64,000 bases of DNA, taken from contig CP117875.1 of NCBI GenBank assembly GCA_028736075.1, forward strand, positions 1,860,001 through 1,924,000, in the 5' to 3' direction. Position numbers and translations under genes: made by a program. Below the pieces are notes generated by a model, which saw only the letters and a list, made by a program, of their open reading frames with translations, was not told where the DNA came from and did no database searches. Positions within the stretch are counted from its first letter, which is position 1. The number at the start of each line of letters is the position of its first letter. Positions 34,360 through 44,593 of this stretch are shown here, one piece after another. The stretch is from Chryseobacterium sp. KACC 21268 (GTDB taxonomy: Bacteria; Bacteroidota; Bacteroidia; Flavobacteriales; Weeksellaceae).

Positions 34360-37300
34360 ATGACTAAACTATTACCCATTTCGATATGGCGGAAATTCCA
34401 TTTTATATGTATGGCTTTTCTGCTGTCAATCAATGTCTTCGGACAGACCACCCTTGAGTTTGCTAAAGTCACGGGTGACAACAACCCAGCAGGCAATGGA
34501 CCTGTTGTAAGTACAACTATTAATTTTGTTCAAAATACCACAGGCAATGTTTTTGCTCTGTACGATGCAACACCGCTGTCTGCAACAATCAGCTTTGTAG
34601 ATCAGCAATATGATGCTCCTGCAGTTGCTGCGCCACCAGGAAGTATTTTGATGGGACATTCTGGGACTGCAGCTGAAGCTCTTTTCACTACAGGAAACTG
34701 GAATGGAAGTCCTGCAAACGCAAATTTTACAAGTACAAATTCTGCAAATGGTACTGGAATCAGTATTACCAATAATTATGTTCTAGGAATAAGGAATTTT
34801 ACCCGAGCGATTGGAAACACGTTTAATCTGAGAACCAGAGTGTATGTTGGGCGTATGGAAGTTGTATTCAACCGTGCTACGACCAATCCAATCATTCACG
34901 TATCAGGATTGGGAGGGAACTCTGGCGGTACTATTTATTATGCTACCAATTTGGATTTGAACTTATCACAATCTACACCTAATACTGGTATCACTTTACA
35001 AAGATTGTCTGGTTCTACAACTTTTGGACTAAATGGTGGCGTTTCGATTGCCAATAATTTCAATAGTTCTTTTGATAATGCAAGTGGTTCTGTGAGAATC
35101 ATTGGTACCAATATTACGAAAGTAAGTTTTGATCTTTACCTGGATGGTGCAGATTCCAATACCAATACAACTGGTTTCTGGGGTTCAGGAAATGATTCCG
35201 GGGATGCTTTTGATATTGGTTTTTCAGCAGCGGAAGCAAGCGTTGTTGCAACGAACGACGTTTTCGGTGTTGTAAGAAATGCAACCTCACCAGTTTCTTT
35301 ACTGGCAAATGATACTTATAATGGTGGAGCTGCCGCATCTAACGTGACGATATCTGCACCATCTCTGCCCGCAGGATTTACACTCAATCCAAATGGAACA
35401 GTCAATATTGCAAATACGGTAGGGTACGGAACTTATAGTTTTGATTACACAATTTGTGATAATACCAATCCCGGGTTATGTAGAACAGCAAACGCCACCT
35501 TCATTGTTGATATTGACTCTGATGGCGATGGAATTGTGAATACACAGGATTTGGATGATGACAATGACGGGATTTTGGATACCGTTGAGTGTCCTCCCGT
35601 TAATAATATTACCAATGGAACCTTTGCAGGAAACATCACTGGATGGTCCACAACAGGTACAGGTTGGATCTATAGTGCTGCGAACGGGCAAACAGCGATA
35701 AATGAAAATGATAGTCCTGCAGGAGCCACAATATTTCAATCCGTTACCAATCTTAGTTATGCAGAAAACGGAATTGTTGCTCTGAACTTAAGGGTTGGTT
35801 CTCAGGATAATGCACATCTTGCAGGCACAACTTCTGCTTTAGAGATACTTTTAAACGGAACAGTCTATGCTACGCTTAGAAATGGTACACTCAGAAATAC
35901 TTCCAACATCTCTATTGAGATGGCAAATGGAGCTACAAGTAATTTTACAACTTTTGGTACAACGGGAGTCAATGGTTTCACATTTTCCACACCGTTTACA
36001 ATTAATATTCCTTACACAGGACCCAACACTGCTGCGCTAACCTTTAGAATGGTAAGCGGTCCGGATGATTGGGGCTTGGATGATATCTCCATCAACGCTT
36101 CATTTTGTGATACAGATGGCGATGGAATTAGGAATTCTTTAGATCTGGATTCTGATAACGATGGCTGTTCAGACGCTATTGAAGGTGCTTCCACAACTAT
36201 TGGTGTGGGTAATCTTGTCAATTCTTCGATGCCAGGTGGGAACTCTGGAGCAACCAGTGGATCTTACAATCAACCTGTGATTCAGAATCTTGGTAATACG
36301 GTGAATAATACCGCAGGATCAGCCAGTTATGGTGTGCCAACTATTGCAGGTACCGGTCAGGGCATTGGACAGTCGCAAAACACAAACATAAACGATTGTT
36401 TTGATAGTGATGGTGATAATATTCCGGATTATGCAGATCTAGATGATGATAACGATGGGATTTTAGATGCAATAGAATCCCCAGGCTGTTTCTACAATAT
36501 TGTCGAAGCTAATCAAATTGTTTCTGTGATATCTCCATTAAACGGAGCAGCAGGTGATCCGCAAGCTGGAACAAATATTACAACTTTGTTTAATACGAAT
36601 ACTAACGATACCAATCCGTTTAATTTTGTTGCGGGTCAGGCACTTGTTAGCGGTGCACCTATTTTTACGATTCAGTATCCAACGCCAGTTGCTTTAGCTA
36701 CTATGACAGTATCACAAAGTATAAATGGAATAAGCACAACAGCTTTTGGAAGATTATTTGGATCAACGGATGGTGTTAATTACACGTTGTTGACGACTGC
36801 AACTAATGCTGTAAGTCTTTCTCCTGCAACTGTTACTTTTAACAACACTTCTACCACGCCTTATCTGTATTATCAAATTAGGTACACTGGAACCAATGCA
36901 ACAAACACAACTTCTGGGACAACGGGTACTGCTGCTATTCAGGAAATAGCTTCTGTGATTTCTACGAATGTAGTTTACAATCCGTCTGCTAATCCAAAAC
37001 CAGGCATTTGTGGTGTTGACACTGATGGCGATGGAATTCCTAATCACTTGGATTTGGACTCTGACAATGATGGTTGTGTAGATGCATTGGAAGGTACTGG
37101 CAATTTCACTGCTGCTCAGTTGACGACAGCTTCTGGAACTATTGCAACACAAACACCAAATCAGAATTTTGGAACTGCAGTTAATACAACTACAGGGATT
37201 CCAACGGTTGCAGGTGCAGGTCAAGGATTTGGCTTTTCTCAAAATGCAAATGTGAAGGTTTGTCTAGATAGTGATAATGACGGGATTGCTGACATCTACG

Positions 37301-40300
37301 ATTTGGATGATGATAATGATGGCATTACCGACGCTGCTGAATGTGGAGGAGGTGCAATCTTCAATTATACTGGTTTCGGAATTCAGGCAACCTCTGGTAC
37401 TCAATCAGATTTGTACGGCTTTACCGGAGTTGATAACACACCTGTTTTGATTGCTACTAATATTTTAAGTGGCGCAGGAGCAAATCATTTAGCTACAGAT
37501 ACTGCAAGAAGGAGAGTTATCTTTACAAATGGTGCTGCACAAGGAGCTATTTCGGCTTATGATTTTACAACACAAACAATTTCTACGATTAGTACTGCTA
37601 CTTTTCTGTCAACTTTGGGGACTTCTTCTGGTGGTGGGGCCATGTACAATGGTGATTATTATATCTATGACGATACGGATGGTACTGCAAACGAAGGTCT
37701 GTATAGAATTACGTTCGATGCTGCGGGAACTGCGAGTAGTGTTACACGAATTGCAGAATCTGCAGTGGGTGCAGATCTTGGAGATCTTGCAATCAGTCCT
37801 TTAGGTGTAGCGTACATCATCTCATCTGGTAGTTTGTACAAGTTGGATTTGACTGCAATCTATTCAGGAGCTCCTGCACCATCGTCTTCTTGGATATTGG
37901 TAGGTACTGCTTCAAATGTAACTTCATCCCAGTTATTTTTTAGAGCAAACGGTGATTTAATAGGAAGTAACAGTGGAAGTTTGGTTAAAATCAATCCAAA
38001 TACTGCAGCTAATGAAGGAACAGTAACGACACTTACAGGATTTACATGGAATGATCTTTCAGAAGGTCCTACAATTGGTTTCGTTTGTGGTACAGACACA
38101 GATGGCGATGGAATTCCTAATCATCTAGATTTAGACAGTGATAATGATGGCTGTCCAGATGCAGTTGAAGGTGGTGGACCATATATCAATTCTCAGTTAG
38201 TCACTGCGACTGGTCCTATTTCTACTCAAACAACTAATAGAAATCTTGGAAATACTGTTGGCAGCACACCGGTAACATTGGGTATTCCAACCATTGCTGG
38301 AGCAGGACAAACGATTGGTAGTTCTCAAAATGCTGCGGTTAATGATTGTTTAGATACAGATGGTGATGGTATTCCGGATCTTCAGGATTTGGATGATGAT
38401 AATGATGGGATCTTAGATGCTGTAGAATCACCTGCTTGTTTCTACACAGCTGCAGAAGTGAAAAGTATGATCACCGGGATCACTTCACAATTTCCTACAA
38501 CAGACAACTTCAATTTGTTATATAATGGAGTTACTGAAACTTCAACAGCTGCAGGATTTAACTTTACGACAGCAGTTACAGCAGCGACCAATGTTTCGGG
38601 AAGTAATCTATTCACAATTACATTCAATGATCCTGTAGAATTAGCTACCTTGACGCTTACGGATAATATTTCCAGTACAGCAGCAGCAAGAGCTCAGCTT
38701 TTTGGATCAAATAACAATTTAGATTTTGTTCAGTTGAGTAATACGGCTGGTGGCGTCAATATCAACACTGGCACAGGTGCAACATTCACAGTTGCTCAAA
38801 ATGCAGCAAAATATAAGTATTATAAAATCCAGACAACAGTTGCAGGAGCAATTGCAACTACAGATTTTATTGGAGAGTTTAATTTTACATTACCTTCAAC
38901 TTATATTCCAAGTGAATATCCAAAACCAGGTATTTGTAGTGCTGATACGGATGGCGATGGCTGTACTGATGCACTCGAAGGAGGAAATCCTATCACAGCA
39001 TCTAGCTTGGTGACAGTGACTACGGGACCTCTTTCTACCCAAACGCCAAATCAAAATCTTGGAAATACGGTTGGAAATACAGCGACAACACTTGGAGTTC
39101 CAACGGTTGCAACCACCGGACAAAGCATTGGTGATTCTCAGAATTTAGGTGTCAACGATTGTCTTGACTCTGATGGGGACGGCATTCCAGATGGTCAGGA
39201 TGTAGATGATGATAATGATGGGATCCTGGACACCGTAGAATGTAGCAATACAGTCGAAGATATGTATGCAAAAGCACTGCAGTTTTTGGGCAACGGAACA
39301 GGAGGTGCACTTAGAATTGTCCCTTCGGATTTTAATCTGGCATTGGGTGTTAAGAATCAAACAGTTACCAGAGATTTGAGTGCTAAATTCGGCTATCCTG
39401 CAAATTCTGGAGCTTTGATTATTACTTTACAAAATGCTTCTGTGCATCCGTCAATTGACGCCTTTTGGACGAAAGATGGTGAAGCACCTTCCATTTGGAA
39501 CGTAAGCGGAAAACTAAGTGCATTCATATTAATGGCACAAAATAATGAATATTACGGGCAAGATAGTAAGACCATTCACCTTTACGATGGTTCCACGGTG
39601 ATTCCTTTTAATTTAACAGGATTTGAAAATCAAGGTGCTACTGCAGATTGGAGTGTAACTGAAACAGCTTCTGTGAAAACATTAAGAAGTCTTAAACCTG
39701 AGCAAACAAGTGTTACTGCGTTTGGAAACTGGAGGTTTGCCAATATGAATTTTGGAGCCAAAAGATTCGGTTTCTCTACCACTACCAGATTTGCAAATCC
39801 TACTTATGAGGTCATTATGTATCTTGAGTGTGATTCTGATATGGATGGGATTCCAAACAGACTAGACTTGGATTCCGATGCAGATGGTTGTTCCGATGCT
39901 TTGGAAGGTGGCGCAAATATCTTATCCACACAATTGTTACAAGCCGGAGGAACTGTAAATGGAGGAAGCACAAGTGTCACTCAGAATATTTGTACAACTT
40001 GTGTGAGCACAGGTGGAGCAAACATCGGATTGCCACAGTTCACGACACTGCCAACTGGCTACAGCAATGCAACAGGACAAACGGTTGGCGATTCACAAAA
40101 CGGAGCTATTGGAGGATGTTATTGTACACAACCTCCTGCTGCAGGAACAGGAGAAATCACGAGAGTAGGAATCTCAGTTCAGCAGAAACAGGCAAATTGG
40201 CCAGAGAATATCCCGAATGGTCACATCGTTCTGGAATCCAAAGAGAAAGGCCTTGTGATCACGAGAGTTGCGCACGTAAGTTTTGTACCGCAGGCTACAG

Positions 40301-40422
40301 ATTCCATCGCTTCACCATTTGCGGGAATGTTGGTTTATGATATTCAGGATGCTTGTGTGAAACTTTTCAATGGCATCAACTGGAAATGTCTCGAGAGAAG
40401 TTGTAACACGGCTAGTAATTAA
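34360..40422 (+). CDS. Locus A giant surface protein with TSP3 repeats
   Basis: 2020 aa. A signal peptide (residues ~10-29, ending INVFGQ) precedes a beta-rich head and a cadherin-like part (VVATNDVFGVVRN...SLLANDTYNGG). Residues ~386-1851 carry ten calcium-binding TSP3 blocks (DSDGDGI..DLDDDNDGILD) of two alternating kinds. They are linked by modules such as QTPNQNLGNTVG...GQSIGDSQN and two related discoidin-like domains after ESPGCF and ESPACF. The last ~85 residues (VGISVQQKQANWPENIPNGH to the end) are nearly identical in the locus B protein. No T9SS sorting domain is visible. It is probably cell-surface or adhesin-like. Confidence 0.88.
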   Translation: MTKLLPISIWRKFHFICMAFLLSINVFGQTTLEFAKVTGDNNPAGNGPVVSTTINFVQNTTGNVFALYDATPLSATISFVDQQYDAPAVAAPPGSILMGHSGTAAEALFTTGNWNGSPANANFTSTNSANGTGISITNNYVLGIRNFTRAIGNTFNLRTRVYVGRMEVVFNRATTNPIIHVSGLGGNSGGTIYYATNLDLNLSQSTPNTGITLQRLSGSTTFGLNGGVSIANNFNSSFDNASGSVRIIGTNITKVSFDLYLDGADSNTNTTGFWGSGNDSGDAFDIGFSAAEASVVATNDVFGVVRNATSPVSLLANDTYNGGAAASNVTISAPSLPAGFTLNPNGTVNIANTVGYGTYSFDYTICDNTNPGLCRTANATFIVDIDSDGDGIVNTQDLDDDNDGILDTVECPPVNNITNGTFAGNITGWSTTGTGWIYSAANGQTAINENDSPAGATIFQSVTNLSYAENGIVALNLRVGSQDNAHLAGTTSALEILLNGTVYATLRNGTLRNTSNISIEMANGATSNFTTFGTTGVNGFTFSTPFTINIPYTGPNTAALTFRMVSGPDDWGLDDISINASFCDTDGDGIRNSLDLDSDNDGCSDAIEGASTTIGVGNLVNSSMPGGNSGATSGSYNQPVIQNLGNTVNNTAGSASYGVPTIAGTGQGIGQSQNTNINDCFDSDGDNIPDYADLDDDNDGILDAIESPGCFYNIVEANQIVSVISPLNGAAGDPQAGTNITTLFNTNTNDTNPFNFVAGQALVSGAPIFTIQYPTPVALATMTVSQSINGISTTAFGRLFGSTDGVNYTLLTTATNAVSLSPATVTFNNTSTTPYLYYQIRYTGTNATNTTSGTTGTAAIQEIASVISTNVVYNPSANPKPGICGVDTDGDGIPNHLDLDSDNDGCVDALEGTGNFTAAQLTTASGTIATQTPNQNFGTAVNTTTGIPTVAGAGQGFGFSQNANVKVCLDSDNDGIADIYDLDDDNDGITDAAECGGGAIFNYTGFGIQATSGTQSDLYGFTGVDNTPVLIATNILSGAGANHLATDTARRRVIFTNGAAQGAISAYDFTTQTISTISTATFLSTLGTSSGGGAMYNGDYYIYDDTDGTANEGLYRITFDAAGTASSVTRIAESAVGADLGDLAISPLGVAYIISSGSLYKLDLTAIYSGAPAPSSSWILVGTASNVTSSQLFFRANGDLIGSNSGSLVKINPNTAANEGTVTTLTGFTWNDLSEGPTIGFVCGTDTDGDGIPNHLDLDSDNDGCPDAVEGGGPYINSQLVTATGPISTQTTNRNLGNTVGSTPVTLGIPTIAGAGQTIGSSQNAAVNDCLDTDGDGIPDLQDLDDDNDGILDAVESPACFYTAAEVKSMITGITSQFPTTDNFNLLYNGVTETSTAAGFNFTTAVTAATNVSGSNLFTITFNDPVELATLTLTDNISSTAAARAQLFGSNNNLDFVQLSNTAGGVNINTGTGATFTVAQNAAKYKYYKIQTTVAGAIATTDFIGEFNFTLPSTYIPSEYPKPGICSADTDGDGCTDALEGGNPITASSLVTVTTGPLSTQTPNQNLGNTVGNTATTLGVPTVATTGQSIGDSQNLGVNDCLDSDGDGIPDGQDVDDDNDGILDTVECSNTVEDMYAKALQFLGNGTGGALRIVPSDFNLALGVKNQTVTRDLSAKFGYPANSGALIITLQNASVHPSIDAFWTKDGEAPSIWNVSGKLSAFILMAQNNEYYGQDSKTIHLYDGSTVIPFNLTGFENQGATADWSVTETASVKTLRSLKPEQTSVTAFGNWRFANMNFGAKRFGFSTTTRFANPTYEVIMYLECDSDMDGIPNRLDLDSDADGCSDALEGGANILSTQLLQAGGTVNGGSTSVTQNICTTCVSTGGANIGLPQFTTLPTGYSNATGQTVGDSQNGAIGGCYCTQPPAAGTGEITRVGISVQQKQANWPENIPNGHIVLESKEKGLVITRVAHVSFVPQATDSIASPFAGMLVYDIQDACVKLFNGINWKCLERSCNTASN
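35515..39910 (+). repeat. Ten TSP3 coding repeat blocks
   Basis: Blocks built on GATGGCGATGG / GATGATAATGATGG units recur ten times, alternating between (D)LDDDNDGILD..VE and LDLDSDNDGC.DA.EG types. The eighth, at 38944-38982, is short: DTDGDG joins directly to CTDALEGG, and the 13 residues IPNHLDLDSDNDG are missing. Confidence 0.9.
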
Positions 40423-40439
40423 TCAAAATAATTAAACAA

Positions 40440-40973
40440 ATGAAAAACATAATATTCACAGCGGTTTTGAGCTTAATTATGACTAATGTCAACGCGCAGG
40501 TTGCAATTGGCAAAAGTACGATTACCAATGCCAGTGTTCTCCTGGAGTTTGATAATGCCACAACAAACAAAAAAGGTATTATCCTGTCTGGCGTAGAGAA
40601 TGTAAATAACGCAATCACTACAGCGACTCCAGCGGTAAACAACGGCACTTTTCTTTTTGATAGAAGTGATGACCGCGTCAAAATGTATCAAAACCAGACT
40701 TGGGTCAACCTGAGCGACCCTGGCAGCGAAGCAAAAATCACCCCAAATACCTCTGATGAAATCGTCCCAAATCAGGGAACCATCATTGGTTCGGCCACGA
40801 GTGCCGCAAAAGGTGTTTTGGTCTTGGAAGCTGCCAACAAAGCAATGGTTTTGCCTTGGGTTGCGAATCCACATTTGAATGTGCTGAATCCTTATCCAGG
40901 AATGATGTGTTACGATACCACAAGCCGAAGTTTGGCTGTCTTTGACGGCACGGTTTGGAACTATTGGAAATAG
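40440..40973 (+). CDS. Locus A 177-aa exported protein
   Basis: 177 aa. A signal peptide (IIFTAVLSLIMTNVNAQ) precedes VAIGKSTITNASVLLEFDN. The C-terminal part, KGVLVLEAANKAMVLPWV then NPYPGMMCYDTTSRSLAVFD and GTVWNYWK, resembles the tail-fibre-like ends common in Bacteroidota surface proteins. The GM.CYD...FDG..W pattern also ends the neighbouring giant protein (GMLVYD...FNGINWKC). It starts 17 bases after that gene. Its paralogue at 52515 has the same length. Confidence 0.82.
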   Translation: MKNIIFTAVLSLIMTNVNAQVAIGKSTITNASVLLEFDNATTNKKGIILSGVENVNNAITTATPAVNNGTFLFDRSDDRVKMYQNQTWVNLSDPGSEAKITPNTSDEIVPNQGTIIGSATSAAKGVLVLEAANKAMVLPWVANPHLNVLNPYPGMMCYDTTSRSLAVFDGTVWNYWK

Positions 40974-41005
40974 GAGAGACGTATTTTTCTCTCTATATTA
41001 ATAAA

Positions 41006-41039
41006 AAAAGGAACTGCAGATTATTCTGTGGTTCCTTTT
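41006..41039 (+). terminator. Terminator of surface locus A
   Basis: Stem AAAAGGAAC / GTTCCTTTT with an inner CAG/CTG pairing, 33 bases after the last stop. It separates locus A from the B12 operon. Confidence 0.75.
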
Positions 41040-41138
41040 GATTTTAATGATTTGAAGTTGTAAGTTATTGAGAATTAGTAATTAAGTTAAATTTTAACCA
41101 AACAAAAAGAGAGCGGTGCTTTATAAACCTATTTTATA

Positions 41139-41146
41139 TATCTTTG
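41139..41146 (+). promoter_or_regulatory. -7 box of the B12 uptake operon
   Basis: TATCTTTG matches TAnnTTTG and lies 5 bases before the first base of the cobalamin riboswitch, as expected for its promoter. The -33 element is not clear. Confidence 0.55.
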
Positions 41147-41150
41147 CGCC

Positions 41151-41310
41151 AATCTGGTGAGCCGTAAAAAGCGCTTAATAGGGAATCCGGTGAAAATCCG
41201 GAGCAGACCCGCTGCTGTAAGCTTCACACAAAGGTTTTTGGAAATTATATCCACTGTCGCAAGATGGGAAGGATTTCAAAAATGAAGTAAGTCAGAAGAC
41301 CTGCCAGAAT
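41151..41310 (+). promoter_or_regulatory. Cobalamin riboswitch
   Basis: The aptamer core is clear: CCGGTGAAAATCCGG, then CCCGCTGCTGTAA, then CCACTG...GATGGGAAGG, and the B12 box GTCAGAAGACCTGCC at 41291-41305. The ends TCTGG and CCAGA pair. It controls the TonB receptor gene 123 bases downstream. A TTTGTG-CAG-CACAAA hairpin at 41359-41373 may be part of the expression platform. It senses adenosylcobalamin or a related form and lowers expression when B12 is plentiful. Confidence 0.95.
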
Positions 41311-41432
41311 GTTTTAATATTTGACGCTTTCGTGGAATAAAGCTTAGTCAACAATGATTTTGTGCAGCACAAACTGCGCCTTATCCTTGCTTTCTTACCT
41401 CCATTGGCGTCATCATTATTCGATTTGAGCTA

Positions 41433-43448
41433 ATGGTGACACGATTTACTTCTCGGTTTTTCAAAACTGTTGTTGCAATATTTGTAACAGCCTCATCTTT
41501 CTGTTTTTCCCAATCCAAAAAAGATTCTGTTGAAACTGAAATTCTCAAAGTTGATGTCTACAAAAAGAATTTCAAAGAGATTTTACCGGCACAGACACTT
41601 TCCGGCGAACAGTTGGAAAGACTCAATAGCCAATCGGTTGCCGATGCGCTGAGGTATTTTTCAGGTGTTCAAATCAAAGATTACGGCGGGATTGGCGGAC
41701 TCAAAACCATCAATATCCGAAGTATGGGAAGTCAGCACGTCGGCGTTTTCTATGACGGAATCCAATTGGGAAATGCGCAAAATGGTGTCGTCGATTTAGG
41801 AAGATTTTCTTTGGATGACATCGAGGAAATCTCACTTTACAACGGACAAAAATCTGAAATTTTCCAGCCTGCGAAGGATTTCGGTTCATCGGGTTCGATT
41901 TATCTTCAGCCAAAAACACCTAGTTTTAAATTTAATAAAAAAACAAATCTCGTTCTGAGACTCAAGAACAGTTCCATCGATTTGTTCAATCCTTCTATCC
42001 GATTGGAACAGAAGATTTCGGATAAGGTGTCAGCAAGTTTTAGTTCTGAGTTTCTGCAGAGTGACGGGATTTATAGATTTCGTTACCGCAAAAAATATCC
42101 AGATGGAGCCATTGCTTACGACACGATTGCGAAGCGTTTCGATTCCGATATCAAAGCCAAACGTTTCGAAACCAGCTTTCACGGAACCCTGAATAACGGA
42201 AGCTGGAACGTTCGCGGTTACGGCTATTTGTCTGACCGCGGCATTCCGGCAGCAATTGTCAACAACCGTTTTGATGGGCGTGGACAAAGGTTGGTGGACG
42301 AGAATTATTTCGTTCAGGCCAATTTCAGAAAGAAGTTGTTTCCGAAATTAGAGACGCAGTTCAAAGCCAAATTCGCTTACGATTACACGCATTACATCGA
42401 TACAGTTTCATCCATCAAAATCCAGAATAAGTACATCCAGAGAGAGATTTATTTGTCTTCATCTAATATTTATAATGTAACCCAGAATTGGGATGTCAGC
42501 GCCAGTTTTGACTTTCAGTATAACAATCTGGATGCGGATTTGGTCAACTTTTCTTATCCTACGCGGTACACTTCTTTGCTCGCTTTTGCCACGACTTACC
42601 AATGGAAAAAACTAAAATTTCTTGGAAGTGTGTTGGGAACTTTTGTCCACGAAGATGTGGAAAAGAATGCCAAATCGCCAGACAAAACCGAGTGGACGCC
42701 CGCCGCTTTCCTCAGCTATCAGCCTTTTGATTCCAATGATTTTACGGTAAGAGCCTTCTACAAACGGATTTTCAGAATGCCGACTTTTAACGATTTGTAT
42801 TACACGATGATTGGAAATGCTTTCCTTGAGCCGGAATTTACCAATCAGTACAATCTTGGATTTACGTACCAGAAGTCTTTTAATAATCAGTTTTTTCAAA
42901 GTTTCTATGCGAAGGTCGATGGCTATTTTAACAAAGTTGAAAACAAAATCATCGCCGCGCCAACCGGAAATATGTTCCGCTGGATGATGCTGAATCTCGG
43001 CGAAGTGGAAATTATCGGAACCGATGTCAATGTTCAAGCTGATTTGCTCGTCGGCAATGTCAAACTGAAACCATTGTTGAGTTACACGTTCCAAAGAGCC
43101 AGAGATTTTTCCGACAGAAACGAAACTTATTTTGGTGACCAAATCCCGTACACGCCGTGGCACTCCGGAACTTTTTCTCTAATGTCGGATTACGAAGATT
43201 GGAGTTTCAATTACAGTTTTATGTACGTCGGCGAGCGTTACGACGGTCAGCAGAACAACATCCAGTACAATTACATCCAGCCTTGGTACACGCACGATTT
43301 ATCAATCCAAAAAAAGATGAATTGGAAAAATCACCAGTTCAAAGCCAGCTTCGAGGTCAATAATATCTTCAATCAATATTATGATGTGGTGCTGAATTAC
43401 CCAATGCCAGGCCGGAATTTCAAACTCATTTTAAGCTTTACATTATGA
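41433..43448 (+). CDS. btuB: TonB-dependent cobalamin receptor (BtuB-like)
   Basis: 671 aa. After a signal peptide (VAIFVTASSFCFS) comes a plug domain (LSGEQLERLNSQSVADALRY, then GVQIKDYGGIGGLKTINIRS) and a 22-strand-type barrel ending in the outer-membrane signature MPGRNFKLILSFTL. The riboswitch upstream and the BtuG-like gene overlapping its stop by 4 bases (ATGA) show that the cargo is a corrinoid. No btuCDF-type inner-membrane genes are in this window. Confidence 0.93.
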   Translation: MVTRFTSRFFKTVVAIFVTASSFCFSQSKKDSVETEILKVDVYKKNFKEILPAQTLSGEQLERLNSQSVADALRYFSGVQIKDYGGIGGLKTINIRSMGSQHVGVFYDGIQLGNAQNGVVDLGRFSLDDIEEISLYNGQKSEIFQPAKDFGSSGSIYLQPKTPSFKFNKKTNLVLRLKNSSIDLFNPSIRLEQKISDKVSASFSSEFLQSDGIYRFRYRKKYPDGAIAYDTIAKRFDSDIKAKRFETSFHGTLNNGSWNVRGYGYLSDRGIPAAIVNNRFDGRGQRLVDENYFVQANFRKKLFPKLETQFKAKFAYDYTHYIDTVSSIKIQNKYIQREIYLSSSNIYNVTQNWDVSASFDFQYNNLDADLVNFSYPTRYTSLLAFATTYQWKKLKFLGSVLGTFVHEDVEKNAKSPDKTEWTPAAFLSYQPFDSNDFTVRAFYKRIFRMPTFNDLYYTMIGNAFLEPEFTNQYNLGFTYQKSFNNQFFQSFYAKVDGYFNKVENKIIAAPTGNMFRWMMLNLGEVEIIGTDVNVQADLLVGNVKLKPLLSYTFQRARDFSDRNETYFGDQIPYTPWHSGTFSLMSDYEDWSFNYSFMYVGERYDGQQNNIQYNYIQPWYTHDLSIQKKMNWKNHQFKASFEVNNIFNQYYDVVLNYPMPGRNFKLILSFTL

Positions 43449-44575
43449 AAAAAATAAACTTTTTTCTGCTCATTCTACTTTGCCTGATGTCCTGCCGAAC
43501 AGATGAAATAATCGTTCGCCCGGAAATTGAAGAAGGTCTTGCGACGCCGGAAAATACGGCTATCAAAGGTTTTTATCTTTTGAACGAAGGCAATATGGGA
43601 AGCAACAAAGCTACCTTGGATTTCTTCGATTACACAACCGGAACTTACCACCGGAATATCTACGCGGACATCAATCCGGATGTGGTGAAGGAACTTGGAG
43701 ACGTTGGGAACGACATCAAAATCTACGGCAGCAAAATGTACGCAGTCATCAATGTGTCCAACAAAATAGAAGTTCTGGATGCAAAAACGGCCAGACGAAT
43801 CAAAACCATCAACCTGGAGAATTGCAGATATGTGACTTTCAAAAATGGGAAAGTTTACGCTTCGAGCTACGCCGGACCTGTCGTTCTAAATCCCAACGCA
43901 CCACTCGGAAAAGTCGCTGAAATTGACACGATTTCGCTTTCCATAAAACGTGAAGTTGTGGTCGGTTATCAACCCGAAGAAATGCAAATCATCGACAACA
44001 ATCTCTACGTCGCCAACTCCGGCGGTTACCGTTTCCCAAATTATGACAGAACCGTTTCAGTAGTTGATTTGAACACTTTTACCGAAATCAAAAAAATCGA
44101 TGTCGCAATCAACCTTCATCACATTGCAAAGGATGACGATGGCGATTTGTACGTGAGTTCCAGAGGCGATTATTACAACGTTCCGTCCAGTTTATTTTTG
44201 GTGGATGCAGCAACGGGAGCGGTCAAAAAGGACTTCAAAATTGCGGTCAGTGAGATGACGATTGTGAACGGCAAACTCTTTTATTACGGCAACGAGTTCA
44301 ACTACAACACGCACGCCTACACCAAATCTTTCGGCATCATCGATGTGAAAACGGAGCAGATCATCTCTAACAAAATCATCGACCAGGAATATGTGGACGA
44401 CATCAAAACACCTTACGGAATCGCCGTGAACCCAATCACAGAAGACATTTATATGACCGATGCGCGGAATTATGTTTCCACAGGATTCGTCTATTGCTTC
44501 GACAAAAATGGAAAATTCAAATGGAAAACCGAAGGCGGCAACATCCCGGCGCACTTTGTTTTTCTTTATAAATAA
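43445..44575 (+). CDS. BtuG-like surface beta-propeller lipoprotein
   Basis: 376 aa. The lipobox is LLCLMSC, followed by acidic RTDE, consistent with a surface lipoprotein export signal. The rest is a YncE-like seven-bladed propeller (FYLLNEGNMGSNKATLDFFD, VVDLNTFTEIKKID). BtuG is known to cap BtuB and capture B12 with very high affinity in Bacteroides. The same order and overlap here support that role. Confidence 0.88.
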   Translation: MKKINFFLLILLCLMSCRTDEIIVRPEIEEGLATPENTAIKGFYLLNEGNMGSNKATLDFFDYTTGTYHRNIYADINPDVVKELGDVGNDIKIYGSKMYAVINVSNKIEVLDAKTARRIKTINLENCRYVTFKNGKVYASSYAGPVVLNPNAPLGKVAEIDTISLSIKREVVVGYQPEEMQIIDNNLYVANSGGYRFPNYDRTVSVVDLNTFTEIKKIDVAINLHHIAKDDDGDLYVSSRGDYYNVPSSLFLVDAATGAVKKDFKIAVSEMTIVNGKLFYYGNEFNYNTHAYTKSFGIIDVKTEQIISNKIIDQEYVDDIKTPYGIAVNPITEDIYMTDARNYVSTGFVYCFDKNGKFKWKTEGGNIPAHFVFLYK

Positions 44576-44593
44576 TAGATATGAATAAATATT

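Noticed and set aside
36763-37242. A 159-codon minus-strand frame in the giant surface gene
   Set aside because: Cys/Ser/Arg-rich translation caused by the repeat composition of the sense strand. Not a gene.
35515-39910. Possible CRISPR-like or satellite array
   Set aside because: The periodic words encode TSP3 Asp-rich repeats inside one long ORF. Spacing is irregular and no cas genes are near.
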